Of a DNA stretch of 64,000 nt, positions 21,984 to 32,728 are shown in pieces. Origin of the DNA: Echinometra lucunter (taxonomy: Eukaryota; Echinodermata; Echinoidea; Camarodonta; Echinometridae); contig CM057152.1 of NCBI GenBank assembly GCA_029962745.1, forward strand, positions 25,462,766 through 25,526,765. Direction: 5' to 3'. The notes under the pieces were generated by a model. The model saw nothing but the letters and a program-made list of their open reading frames with translations. It ran no database searches and was not told the DNA's origin. A program made the position numbers and the translations under genes. Numbering within the stretch: position 1 is the first letter of the stretch; each line of letters starts with the position of its first letter.

Positions 21984-23351
21984 TTAAATATTTTCAGCAT
22001 AGTTACTCAATAAATGTAATTTAAGTTTGCGTTTAAAAACAGAGATACTGACAGAAGAAGTTACATTAATAGGAAGTGAATTCCAATACTTGGGACCAGT
22101 ACAAGTTAATGTGTTCAAGGCAAAGGTAGTTCTGACACGTGGAATGTGAAGTGTAGTTGCCTGTCTCGTATTATAACTATGAAACTCATTATTCTTTCTA
22201 AAAATTTGTGCCAACACACTCGGGAGAGTACCATTTTCAAAATCATACATGATTGAGCCTAACTGTAAGAAGTAAATATCTTCTTGCTTTAATAGTTTAT
22301 TACTATAAAACAAAGCATTTGTATGAGCACGATAATTTACATTAAAAACAATTCTAACCACCCTTTTTTGAGCGATGTGTATCTTATCTAGCTGCATTTT
22401 TAATGACTTCCCCCATGCCAACACTCCATAATTAAGATAAGGCAAAATTAATGTGGAGTATAAAATAAGCAAAATTTCTTGTGGAACAAATGAACTTAAT
22501 TTATAGATTACACCAGTATTTTTAGATATAGTTTTACAAATATTACTACAATGGGTTGCCCAACTCAGCTTCTCATCAATATGTAGTCCAAGAAACCTGG
22601 TGGAGCTTACTTTCACAATATTGACATCATCAAAAATTACATCTCCAGGTAAGTCTCTTACAGAATTACTGAAAAACATATAGTTGGTCTTTTGGAGGTT
22701 CAAAGACAGCTTATTTGCATGGATCCACAAAATAATTTTCTTCAATTCACTATTAACTGTATCTAATAAAATTTCAGGGTTTTCATGCGAAAAAAATACG
22801 CTGGAATCATCTGCAAAAAATATAAATGATAGGACATCAGATGCCAGATGAAAATCATTTATATATAATATAAAAAGGAGGGGGCCAAGCAGAGATCCCT
22901 GGGGGACTCCACAAAATATAGTTTGACGACTCGAGTCGATTCCATTTAATGAGACATATTGTCTTCTACCAGATAAATAGCTCTTGAACCAATTAAGAGC
23001 GATGCCCCGGACCCCATAATATGACAATTTATTAATCAGAATTTCATGATCAACAGTATCAAATGCCTTTGAGAAATCCAAAAAGATGCCTACCGTGTGA
23101 AGGTGGTTATCTAACGCTTGAGCTACTTTATCAACAAAATGTAAGATAGCATGTGTCGTAGTGCGCTTTTCACGAAAGCCAAACTGGAATTTCGAAAATA
23201 TTTTAGTCTTATTTAAAAATGTTACTGTTCTATCATATATAAGTTTTTCTAATATTTTTGAAAAAGAGGTTAATAATGAAATGGGTCTATAATTGCTTAT
23301 TGTTTGAGGATCTCCCTTCTTAAAAACTGGCACTACCTTAGCAATTTTCAT
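21984..23351 (-). CDS. LINE ORF2, reverse transcriptase part
   Basis: A 455-residue open frame covers the reverse transcriptase and C-terminal region. Visible motifs are NYRPISLLTSFSKILEK, FLDFSKAFDTVDH, VPQGSLLGPLLFILYINDF and SFIFFADDSSVF, where FADD holds the catalytic aspartates. The C-terminus has KYWNSLPINVTSSVSISVFK, common in CR1/L2-type ORF2 proteins. The true frame continues upstream past the listed Met through LIKDIIHGIVIPLIYIFNLS to the frameshift near 23446-23451, so this is the back half of one ORF2, not a separate gene. Confidence 0.9.
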   Translation of the reverse strand: MKIAKVVPVFKKGDPQTISNYRPISLLTSFSKILEKLIYDRTVTFLNKTKIFSKFQFGFREKRTTTHAILHFVDKVAQALDNHLHTVGIFLDFSKAFDTVDHEILINKLSYYGVRGIALNWFKSYLSGRRQYVSLNGIDSSRQTIFCGVPQGSLLGPLLFILYINDFHLASDVLSFIFFADDSSVFFSHENPEILLDTVNSELKKIILWIHANKLSLNLQKTNYMFFSNSVRDLPGDVIFDDVNIVKVSSTRFLGLHIDEKLSWATHCSNICKTISKNTGVIYKLSSFVPQEILLILYSTLILPYLNYGVLAWGKSLKMQLDKIHIAQKRVVRIVFNVNYRAHTNALFYSNKLLKQEDIYFLQLGSIMYDFENGTLPSVLAQIFRKNNEFHSYNTRQATTLHIPRVRTTFALNTLTCTGPKYWNSLPINVTSSVSISVFKRKLKLHLLSNYAENI

Positions 23352-23434
23352 TTGCTTTGGTACAATGCCAGATGAGAATGATAAATTAAAAATATAAATA
23401 AGTGGTATTACAATTCCATGTATGATATCCTTAA

Positions 23435-25006
23435 TTAACTCATTTTTATGCCATCAAAGCCAGGGCTCTTTTTACTCTTAAGTGATCTCACAAGTTTAAG
23501 CAGTTCTGCTTCATTAATGGGCATTAAAAATAAGCTATCTGCATTCGGCTCTTGCATAAAGTCTAAAAAGTTTTTCTGACATCTAGGGATAGAGTCCTGA
23601 AGTTTCAGACCAACATTACAAAAATAGTCATTGAACTTCTCAACCATGATCTGTCTATCTTCTACAGAACGACCATCCACATTTATACATTTAATATTTG
23701 AAGTTTTTGATGGTGATTGGAACACACTTCTAATAACTTTCCAAGTATTTTTAATATTATTAGACGTCATTTGAAATTGAGCAGAATAATATTTCTTCTT
23801 AGCCGCACGTAATACGGAAGTAAGAGTATTTCTATAATTAGAGTATTTTCTCCACAAAATATCAGAGCTTTTCCTTTTATATTGATAATAAAACTTGTTT
23901 TTCTTAGTAATAGACCTTAATATTGATTTAGTTATCCACGGCATACGAGGAACTTTATGATAATTTTTCTTTTTATATTCAACCATTGGGACATTGTCAT
24001 CATACAGCAACTTAAATTTACTAAAGAAGTTATCAAAAGCACTGTCAGCATTTTGATCTGAAAGAACATCATTCCAATCAGTTGCAATTAATGCTTCCCT
24101 TAATTTAGCAATATTTTCAGGACTACCTTTGCGGACAAACCTGCTACCTCTTGGTTCAAAATTCAATTTCCCCAAAGACAATGTACAATACACAGGAAAG
24201 TGATCAGACAAATCAGATACTACAATTCCAGATGATGGATATGGTTGTACATTACAGAATATATTGTCAATTAAAGTGCTGGAAGTGTTTGTTATCCTTG
24301 TAGGCTTAGTGATTAGGGGCAATAAGGAGAAAGACATTAACATATTTAGAAAAAGATCAATTCGATTATCATCATTACAAAGTAACAAATTCAAATTATA
24401 ATCTCCCATAAGAAACAGTGATTTTCCAACTAAAAGTGGATTTTCTAGTACTGACTGGAGTTCATTTACAAAGTCATGAAAATTTCCATTTGGAGGTCTG
24501 TATACAACTCCTATGATATGGTTCTTTTGACCAGGGTTATCAATCTCAACAAAAATAGTTTCAATATGATCTGACATTAAATTAAGGTCACAATGCATCT
24601 GGTATTGAATTTGGGTAGGGATGTACAAAGCAACACCACCTCCACGTTTGCTATGTCTATTATTATTAACAAGATTAAAACCAGAAATAGAAAAAAGGCT
24701 CTTGTCATCCTCACTAGTAAACCAGGTCTCGGTTACACCAAACATTACATGTCCTTGACTAATATTATCAATGAAACTCAACATTTTGTCAAAATTCTTA
24801 CACACACTACGCATATTTAAATGAAGAAGAGTTAAGCTATTGTTTGAATTGTCAGATGCTACTTTGAAAAACTGATCTTCTGTATAATAATTACAATTTA
24901 CACTTGGGATATCATCATCACATAAATTACTCATATTGTCTTCATAAAATCTACAAATTTCTTCATCCATTTGAGACACATTGATGCTGAATGAGTAACA
25001 ATACAC
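23435..25006 (-). CDS. LINE ORF2, endonuclease part
   Basis: A 523-residue frame carries the apurinic/apyrimidinic-type endonuclease that nicks target DNA. Motifs in order are LLHLNMRSVCKNFDK, GVTETWF (catalytic Glu), IIGVVYRPPNGNF, LMGDYNLNLL (Asp and Asn) and VVSDLSDHFPVY (Ser-Asp-His). It ends in the linker before the reverse transcriptase at KSPGFDGIKMS, where loss of one A from an A run shifts the frame. A second Met (MDEEICRFYEDN) 12 residues in is an equally likely start. Confidence 0.9.
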   Translation of the reverse strand: MYCYSFSINVSQMDEEICRFYEDNMSNLCDDDIPSVNCNYYTEDQFFKVASDNSNNSLTLLHLNMRSVCKNFDKMLSFIDNISQGHVMFGVTETWFTSEDDKSLFSISGFNLVNNNRHSKRGGGVALYIPTQIQYQMHCDLNLMSDHIETIFVEIDNPGQKNHIIGVVYRPPNGNFHDFVNELQSVLENPLLVGKSLFLMGDYNLNLLLCNDDNRIDLFLNMLMSFSLLPLITKPTRITNTSSTLIDNIFCNVQPYPSSGIVVSDLSDHFPVYCTLSLGKLNFEPRGSRFVRKGSPENIAKLREALIATDWNDVLSDQNADSAFDNFFSKFKLLYDDNVPMVEYKKKNYHKVPRMPWITKSILRSITKKNKFYYQYKRKSSDILWRKYSNYRNTLTSVLRAAKKKYYSAQFQMTSNNIKNTWKVIRSVFQSPSKTSNIKCINVDGRSVEDRQIMVEKFNDYFCNVGLKLQDSIPRCQKNFLDFMQEPNADSLFLMPINEAELLKLVRSLKSKKSPGFDGIKMS

Positions 25007-25388
25007 AAAAGTATTGAAAAGTAGGTGGCTGGAAATACAAAGAAGATGAAATAATGATAAAAAACTGCACGATAAAGTAAAAGAAAGAAAAACTCAAAAA
25101 CTCACAAAAGGTGCTGAGAAAAGGAGAAACTGAAAATTGAAGCTGAGAAGAAACAGAAGGGTAATGAGGCACAAGGAAGAATACATTATGCATGATAAAA
25201 AATACATACAATACATCTGTATAAAATAATAACGATATGAAACAAAACATGTCAAAAAATAATGAATACATAACATAGCACACTAAAACCAGACACATGG
25301 TTACATATACATAATATCTGAGGCTTCTTTAAAAAGAAAAAAATAATAATAATTAAAGAAAGCAAGTTCACTGATTGTCTAGGATTCC

Positions 25389-26191
25389 TTAAAGATATTT
25401 CAAATCGTCGAGAGAGTTAATGGATTTTTTTAGTTCCTTGCCATTCGAAGCAGGGATCAGGGCAATAACTCGCCCATCCCTGGTCCATGCTGCCTTCACC
25501 TTTTCATTGTCCCGGGTCACCTTCAGAAGCCTTGCATTTTCTTTGGTGAGGTCTTGGATTGACTTCCTCGCACCTGCAAGTTTCCTTCGGTTCGCCAGAA
25601 CTTCGCTTCTCTTCCTTTGTATGACCGGAATTTCACAATAATCGGTGAAACAGCAGGGGTAGCATCCTTTCCCGACGATTTCCTCATAGATTTTAGACGA
25701 TGGCTCCTCTCGATGTAATCCTTTTCAAGACGGACACCGAGCGAGCCATTAACGAGCTGGATGATGGCCTGGTCCGTGTCCTCGTCCGGACGCTCGGGAA
25801 TTCCGAATAGGCGGAGACAGCTCCTCCGAGAGTACTGCTCCTGGGCATTTAGCTCCTTCGATGTTTTAATCTCCTCATCTTTATTGACCGAGGCAGCAAG
25901 CAAGGTTTTAATTTTTTGTTCAGTATTCTGTGCACCAGTCTGCAAATCCATTATTATTGCCTCCTGGCGATCGAGTGCTTCTCTAAGATTTTCCTCTCTG
26001 CCTTGAGCTTTTTGCTCCATAGCAAGAAGCCTGGCCTCCTGTCGATCAATGATGACCTGCATTTCATTCAGCCTGCTATCAACGTGGGTTTTAACGAGTT
26101 CAACAAATCTTTCATCACTGACAATATCTGCCAGGATAGATTGAATCAGTTGAGTCGTATCCACTTTAGCGCCACGTGTGTTACCAGCCAT
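25389..26191 (-). CDS. LINE ORF1, nucleic-acid-binding protein (frameshifted)
   Basis: The open part (26191-25523, 222 residues) starts MAGNTRGAKVDTTQLIQSIL, forms a Gln/Glu/Ala-rich coiled coil at about residues 45-115, and then an RRM-like segment with SRRSCLRLFGIPERPDEDTD and ERSHRL followed by PIIVKFRSY. This coiled coil plus RRM layout is typical of LINE ORF1 proteins that bind element RNA. Near 25615 the frame shifts by one base; the other frame continues VLANRRKLAGARKSIQDLTK and stops at TAA 25389-25391. Confidence 0.8.
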
Positions 26192-26200
26192 GGTACAATG

Positions 26201-27806
26201 AATGTTAGTTAATCAATATAAAGAGTTGTGAAAATAAGGCTGCAAATATTGGTCCTGAAATATATTTCCTCTAAATTCAATCCGTGTATGAATTAAACAG
26301 CGAGCATTACTTTAAAGTAGTTTAGTAGATGAGTGTGTTATATGTGAAAGGAGTACAGTCTAAGTGCACACATGTGTGTGGAAACTTTAGTGAGCTGTCT
26401 GAAGATTCATTGGTTTTGTTTTTGTTATTAACTGTGCATATTATTAGATAACATGCTCACTGATAGCAAGCAAGTTGTTTGCAGATATTTTATTTGTGTC
26501 ATACGCTGTTGTTTCAGGAAGACCATAACATATAATTTGTTGCACGTGTAAAATGACTTGGTGAAGCCATTTATTTCTCTGTTGGATTAGAAGTGTTTAG
26601 TAGTTTTATTATATTGGTTTTAACTGGGATCAGTTTTTCAAAGAATTGGTATAAGATGTTGGTGAACAGGCATCTGTTAATGCTTACTGGTTTATGCAAA
26701 TCTCAAGTCAGGAATAATCCTTGTTTGTTTAGACGGTTAGCTGATAATAAGTTTGACACAGTTTACAACTACATCTTTATGGGACAGGAAGAAAATAGGT
26801 CACACCATTGTATTGTGTTATGATGTTCATGGTTATTTAGCAAATTGTAAACTATGTTATCGATATCTCCCGACGATCGGCCTCTTGGCCGCGGCGTTCA
26901 TTAAACACAATCACACCCTAAACTTTGCCTGGTAATTGCTTGTATTTTAATTAGTCTGGCGATATAATGAAATATAACAGAATGTAACAAATTTTTTAGT
27001 TTATAACATGTATTGAAGACCGGTTGCTTTATACAGCGAACCAGTAAAGAATGTTTCATTTTCAATTTCAGCACAGAAGACGTCTTTAGTACCTGACAAA
27101 ACTGAATAATCGCCAGTTGAACACGCTGGTTTCAACAAAAGCCGAAACAACCATATGCAGTACGCCCCAGTGACTCCAGTTTAGGACGCTTAGCAACCCT
27201 CCATTATTATGCTAATTAAAATTGAACAGATAAGAGGGTGCGTTTGCTGTGTCTACAATACAAGTCACGTCCGTGAATCACTACGGGAATCCGGTGTATT
27301 GGCGATTAATTGACGGCTTGGTTTGTATATACAGTACTTATTTTTCATATTGTTTGGTCATGTGAAAGGAAGATATGACATGCTGTGTAATCATGGGACA
27401 AATTTTGTACCGATTGAAGATCCACGCAGAGATATAGGATGTATATATGCAGTATAACATGAGAGAATGACAGAGTAGCTGGGTAAGTTGATACATGTTC
27501 TAATGATTTATAGTTTGATTTAATTATTTTAGCTCGGTTTCAGTATATTTCACGGAATATTAAACCACATACCACATGTATCTGTATTTTTAAAATCATT
27601 ATTATTATTATTATTATCATTATAATTATTATTATCATCATTATTATTATTTTGCTTTTGAACAAAGCAAGCCTAGTCACATTTTTGTGCTGAAAAACAA
27701 TATATGCAGTTGACAAAATGATAATTTTCAAAATACTGTATGGAATTCGTCACATACATGTAAACATCATAAGGTGAATGCTATGAAAATCTGTGAAGAA
27801 TATCTG
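26201..27806. other. Non-coding stretch with ATT microsatellite
   Basis: Part of the proximal sequence may be the LINE 5' untranslated region. An ATT/ATC microsatellite covers about 27597-27654. No exon is supported. Confidence 0.5.
27597..27654. repeat. ATT trinucleotide microsatellite
   Basis: Imperfect ATT repeats with ATC and ATA variants. Confidence 0.9.
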
Positions 27807-28049
27807 CACTCCTATTTCCACGGTGTCAAATTTGACTCGGAATTGGCGTCAGCTGGGAGTCAACTCTATTCTGAGTCAAAGTGACTCGCTTCCAAGTTAT
27901 TTTGACTCGGAATTAAGTCGATTCTCTGCTGATGTTAAACCATTCCGAGTCAAAGTAATTCGGAAACGAGTCACTTTGACTCGGAATAGAGTTGACTCCC
28001 AGGTTGACGTCGATTCCGAGTCAAATTTGACACCATGGAAATTAGAGTG
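27807..28049. mobile_element. Foldback MITE, 243-bp palindrome of GACTCGGA motifs
   Basis: The two halves are inverted copies. CACTCCTATTTCCACGGTGT at the left mirrors ACACCATGGAAATTAGAGTG at the right, and GGGAGTCAACTCTATTC on the left mirrors GAATAGAGTTGACTCCC on the right. Words GACTCGGA and CGAGTCA recur through both arms. The whole would fold as one long hairpin with a small loop near 27925. The 131-codon open frame across it is a by-product. Confidence 0.85.
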
Positions 28050-28499
28050 TGCATTTTGGTTTTCAAATCCAATTCCATTTCATCTACAGTGTACAATACA
28101 TAATTATGCACAATATTTCGTAGATCTCAAATCATCTTACTATCACAACTGTTATGATCCCTTTTTAATGAGCAGGCTGGATAAATGAATAGAACGAAGA
28201 CTTAGTGTGAATCATATTGGATCATCTGACCATAAAGTGTTGTCTAATGAGCATGACTTTTCCTAGCGCGGGATGTCTAAATGACAATTTAACAATAGTC
28301 ACGTTCTGCTCAAATTAGAATTGTACTCGGTTAATTGCTAGTCATAAAGCGCCCTTCAAGTTTAGTTTACTTAATTGCCGTGGCTGGTCTTTGTGTACTT
28401 TTTGTACGGTCGCATTGCAATGGTTTCATGTAAAAAGTCGATGAATAAGGGCAACAACGCCATAATTTCAGATTAAAAGCTCAAAGGGTAGGCCTACAA

Positions 28500-29293
28500 A
28501 AGTGGCGTATCTAGGGGGGTCAAGGGGGCAAGTGCCCCGGGCGGCACTTTGAGGGGCGCAAAAAACGCAAAAGAGAGGGGAAAAAGGAAAATGAAGAAAA
28601 ATAATATATTTTAAAGGATTTTGCGCCCCCCCCCCCCCCCATCGCAGGGTAAAAGCATCAGAAATAGAATATTTGAGGGTTAAAGTGCAAAATTTTTCTA
28701 AAGCTCGGTCGATCGCTATTTGCTCCCTCGCATGATCATTTCCTCTCAGTATCTCATAATTTCGCGCCCCTATAATAGTTCTTAAACAAGCTTTTTTCAA
28801 ACAGCCTTTAAGTGGGTTCAAAATTTGAAAAATAATGGTGCAGTTGTCCTTGCTTCGTTAGCTATCATAAGTTTCATCTGCCGCTCGCTAAATACTGCGC
28901 CCCCAGTATAATACAGCATTTGAAAATGTTAAACATTTGAAAGAAATCTAATTTTTTTGTCGCCTTGCTATTAAAATCAGGCCTCGACTATTTTTCAAGG
29001 GTTATCGTTAATTTTACTCCCAATTTTAAAACTGAGAAAATAGAAAACTTATTAGTATCTGATTTTTATCTTCTCTGCCGTTCAATTTCAGTGGTCAATT
29101 GCCAAATTTCTTGGGTAAAATGCGCAAGAAATTGCGTTTTTACAGATTAAAATTTTTAAAATTCGCCGCTTGGTCGCTTCGCTCCCTCGCTTGTACCATA
29201 ATGTAGATACGTTTGGGCACTAGGGAGGGGGGGGGGGCGGCGGCGCAAATTCACTGTTTGCCCCGGGCACCATAATGCCTACATACGCCACTG
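28500..29293. mobile_element. hAT-like MITE with 8-bp target duplication
   Basis: The left end AAGTGGCGTATCTAGGGG and right end CTACATACGCCACTG form an inverted pair, and the perfect 8-bp direct repeat GCCTACAA flanks the element at 28492-28499 and 29294-29301. An 8-bp duplication is the hallmark of the hAT superfamily. Inside are poly-C and poly-G runs and two copies of a CGCTCCCTCGC word. No transposase frame is present. Confidence 0.8.
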
Positions 29294-29301
29294 GCCTACA
29301 A

Positions 29302-31846
29302 TGTGCTCTGATTTTAATAAAAGTTGTATCACATGTAAAAAAAAAATAAACTGATCGTTAATACATGCAAAAGTTATAAGAAGTTATAACTTGCATCACA
29401 CTGAGATTACACGTTGTGAACTTGACGGATGTCAAATTTATTTGAAGTGAGATTTTCGAAAATTCCTTATTAAATGTTCTTATAATAAACAGTGCTCAGA
29501 ATATCTAATAAATACTCACGACTTCAAATCTTAAGGTCACAATATCTGTTTATAATTAATCATTCACTCACATTATTTGCCATTGTATATCTGGCTGACC
29601 CAGAGTCAAGAACAGGCGCGCCGGAAGGGTCCCATCTTGGGGGGGGGGGGGAACACGCCTGGGGCCCCACCTCAAATGCTTACTACCAGCATACAGCCCT
29701 ACCCCGCCCCCGTCTCCCCCAGCACATTTATTCTTTCTTAATATTTCAAAAGATTTATATTTTTTATTAAGAAAAATAAAAAATAAACTTTGCTTTATTT
29801 GATCACATGCTGTCATGCATTGTTTCTCATTATATCTCATCGTTAGTAATGAAACAGGATTATTTGCTCACCGCTGGTAGCATGGTAGGATGGCTGAAAG
29901 GTTAGAGACCGGGCATGGCAATGGGAGGGTATGAATGGTGTATACGGGCGCATTTTCGCGATAGGGCCGACGCCTTTTGCCCGAAAAGCACCTCTGTAGT
30001 TTCACAAACTTTGTCCGCGCCAGCGAAGGGACGGGCATTTTTACAATGTTGGTGGTGAAAATGTACAGAAATTTCATATTCCGGCACTGCCAAAATATGA
30101 GAAAATACGGGCGCCCTTATGCCAGTATGAGGAGAAGGGGTGGGGTGGACTTTTTATTTATCAAAATATTTGCCTTCTGGAATACTAAACGAATGGGCAA
30201 TCTCTGCTTTCATGTTATGACTAGACTGCATGCGCTAGACTTCCGATAGTTAGTATAATCTGATAGTGCAGGGTTTCCCAGTGCTAAGAACACTGAATTA
30301 TGTGGGCCTCAATATGCAAGAGACCAAGCGAGAAAAGGTGGTGAAATATTGAAACTTACACATCAGTCATGTCGCTATAAAAGTAGATCACTATTATATT
30401 TGTCTTATGAGAGCTACTGAGGGAGCGGTGAAAATTGATTTGCCCCTACACATGTACAAAGGGAAGCATCTATCCGCCCTCCCCAGCTTGTGGCGCCTTT
30501 GGTAGACAAGCTTTCTTTAGTATCAAGAAACACCTCTATTAAAAAAAAACATTTATCCCTTTACAGTGAAAAACCTATGCCCCACGGCATTTTATTGAAA
30601 TGCCCCCTCTTTTTCAGAGAGAAGTCCTGCCCCGTCACACCGCGCTTTTTGAAGTCTATAAGAAGCGTTTTCATTACGAGGGAGCGTAGCGACCGAGCAA
30701 AAGAAATGGAATGTGGAGGCCGTATTTAAGAGCGAAGGAACGCTCATTATACATCATTTTTATTCAGAATTAATTTTTGTCTTGCGAGGGAGCCCCACTA
30801 AGGGGAGCGAAATAGAATTTTTGCAAGCTTGCAAGAAAATTGAATTGAAAACCCGCACACACCCACACACACACACATATGCATGTGCATAATTACGTAA
30901 ATGCATAGAGAAAATGTTTAGGTGTAAGAATTAACCTGCTCTTTTGCACGAAAGCTGACCGCAATACCGCAAATTGTAGGGCCTATTGTCGGGGGGGGGG
31001 GCAAAAATAATCCCCCCCCCCCCCCGATTGAAGCAGGCATCTGCTAGTTGGACAAAATTTCTAAATACTAAAAAAAATGCAATTAATATACGAGAGAGCG
31101 TAGCGACCGAGTAAGGAAACTTTGATTTTCGAATCTTGAAAGTATGCATTTTTGAGCACCATCATGCTAAATATGTTTATTTTACATAGTTGTAGTGCAA
31201 TCTTATGATTCAAAATTTTCTCTTTTTTTGCTTGCGAGGGGGCCATGGGGGAGGGAAACCGATTTTGCCTCCCCCCCCCCCTCCACCTCTTGAATGATGG
31301 GGGTGGTAATTGCCAGCCCCCCCCCCCCCCCCCCCCCCCGCTTCGGGGGGCCCATGGTCAAGAATCATTAATAACACTAGATAACAAAAGGTTTACAGAA
31401 ATGACTGGTGAGATTCACAATGGAAATTGCATGTGTTCTAAATTCATTACTGACACTCACAGATGTTATAGCCTTGACTTTACAAAATGTAAAAAAATAT
31501 AATTTAATGTTCAGAGCATTAGTTTGAAAAAAACACAGGAAAAATCACCAAATTATTCCAAATACATTTTGTAAATCTGGCATCTTTCAATTTTGCTATT
31601 TGCAAACCTAAGTCTTCAGTCATTTCGTTAGATATACTTCGCTATCAGCTTGCCCAAATTACAACTGTAGCTGCAAAAACAATTAACATATCAGTACCAA
31701 GTACTAGCATCTCAAATTGTTACCCCTTCTTGTTACAGATCTTTGAGGCGATATCATCGCCCTCGCATGAATGTCCTCCATTGTTGGAAAGTTTTGTATT
31801 CTGGCACTAACGGTTACGTTGATATACTGCACCTTTAAGGAACAGG
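29302..31846. other. Gene-free stretch with many poly-C/poly-G runs
   Basis: Runs of C or G lie near 29640, 30990, 31011, 31270 and 31317-31339. Short words such as GAGGGAGCGTAGCGACCGAG recur (about 30680 and 31092, with reverse forms near 29175). These look like fragments of one or more degraded elements. No exon is supported except that the 5' end of the gene at 31847 must lie nearby. Confidence 0.5.
31317..31339 (+). repeat. Poly-C run of 23 bases
   Basis: An uninterrupted C tract; adjoining open frames read as poly-Pro. Confidence 0.95.
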
Positions 31847-32728
31847 ATGGGGAATCCCGCAGAAACCGTAGTCAACTACCAAGGGGTAGATAATGAAATT
31901 GGGGCACCCCAAGGCACTGGTAAGTGTGACAATGATAACGGACCTAGGGTGACACAGACAGGAAATGATACTGGACAAGCACATGCAGATTCTGGTGATG
32001 ATAGGAACGGAAGTCGACATCGTAAAAAGAAACGACATCGTCATCGAAGCTGGAGTAATACTGAAGCTGCACCAATGTCTGAACACAGTGCCACCAGTGG
32101 TGAGCACGACGGCGATAACGAAACTGGTGAAGATAGCTCTGGAATTAATGAAAATGTCGTTGTGTCATCTTTTGTAAGGAAGAAAAGATCGAAAGGATAT
32201 TCGCGTCACAACAAACATTCATACAAAGACGTTGTTTCAGGAGAAGACTCCGGACTGAGTATGAGCAACTCCTTGAACGATCCAATGGTCACAGGAGATG
32301 TCTCCCGAGTGAGTCCAAAGGAAAACGAAATAAAAAACAGATCAGAAATAAAAAACAGATCAGAAATAAAAACTGTAACTGTAGGAAGTAATAACGACCA
32401 TAAAAATAAAAATATTGTTCTTGACGAGGAGAACCAACACGACATAAAGCAAAAGGGGTCTACAGAGGAGAAGGAGGAACGAGAAGCGTTCATTCCTAGC
32501 TTGATTTATAGTGAGAGGTCGAACGCCGATTCTAACGTGCCGACAGCCGAAGAAGGCCGTGACATTCACGAACATGTTTCGAACATCAGGGAGCAGAAAG
32601 ATAGGAGTGAAAGCAAGAGGACAGACCTCGTGCACCGGGAACTAATGAAGCAGAAAACTCAATACAGACTTGAAAAGGGGATGCTTGAGAAAAGACTAGA
32701 TGAAATGAAGACAAAATTCGAGGAAGAG
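31847..32728 (+). CDS. Coiled-coil CaaX gene, exon 1
   Basis: 294 codons, ending in phase 0 at GAGGAAGAG before the donor GTATGT. The open frame runs on to 32791 but soon enters a MITE, supporting the donor at 32729. It encodes the disordered N-terminus and the first coiled-coil heptads (YRLEKGMLEKRLDEMKTKFE). Confidence 0.85.

Larger units (their letters stand above)
21365..26200 (-). mobile_element. CR1/L2-like non-LTR retrotransposon, nearly full length
   Basis: Reading on the minus strand, the element has ORF1 (26191 to 25389), a spacer of about 380 bp, ORF2 (25006 to 21984) and a 3' untranslated part ending in a short GAACTT repeat at about 21367-21395. Ending in a short tandem repeat in place of poly-A is known for CR1/L2-type elements. 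ORF2 carries an apurinic-type endonuclease and a reverse transcriptase with an FADD active site. Both ORFs have single-base frameshifts, so this copy is inactive as read. The exact 5' end beyond 26191 is not defined. Confidence 0.85.

Noticed and set aside
27793..28188. 131-codon plus-strand open frame
   Set aside because: Most of it is the 243-bp palindrome; peptide consists of repeated LTRN/SDSE-type words from the octamer repeat.
31847..31870. N-terminal myristoylation site (Met-Gly-Asn-Pro)
   Set aside because: Position 6 is Glu where Ser or Thr is preferred, and Pro follows closely; too weak to claim.
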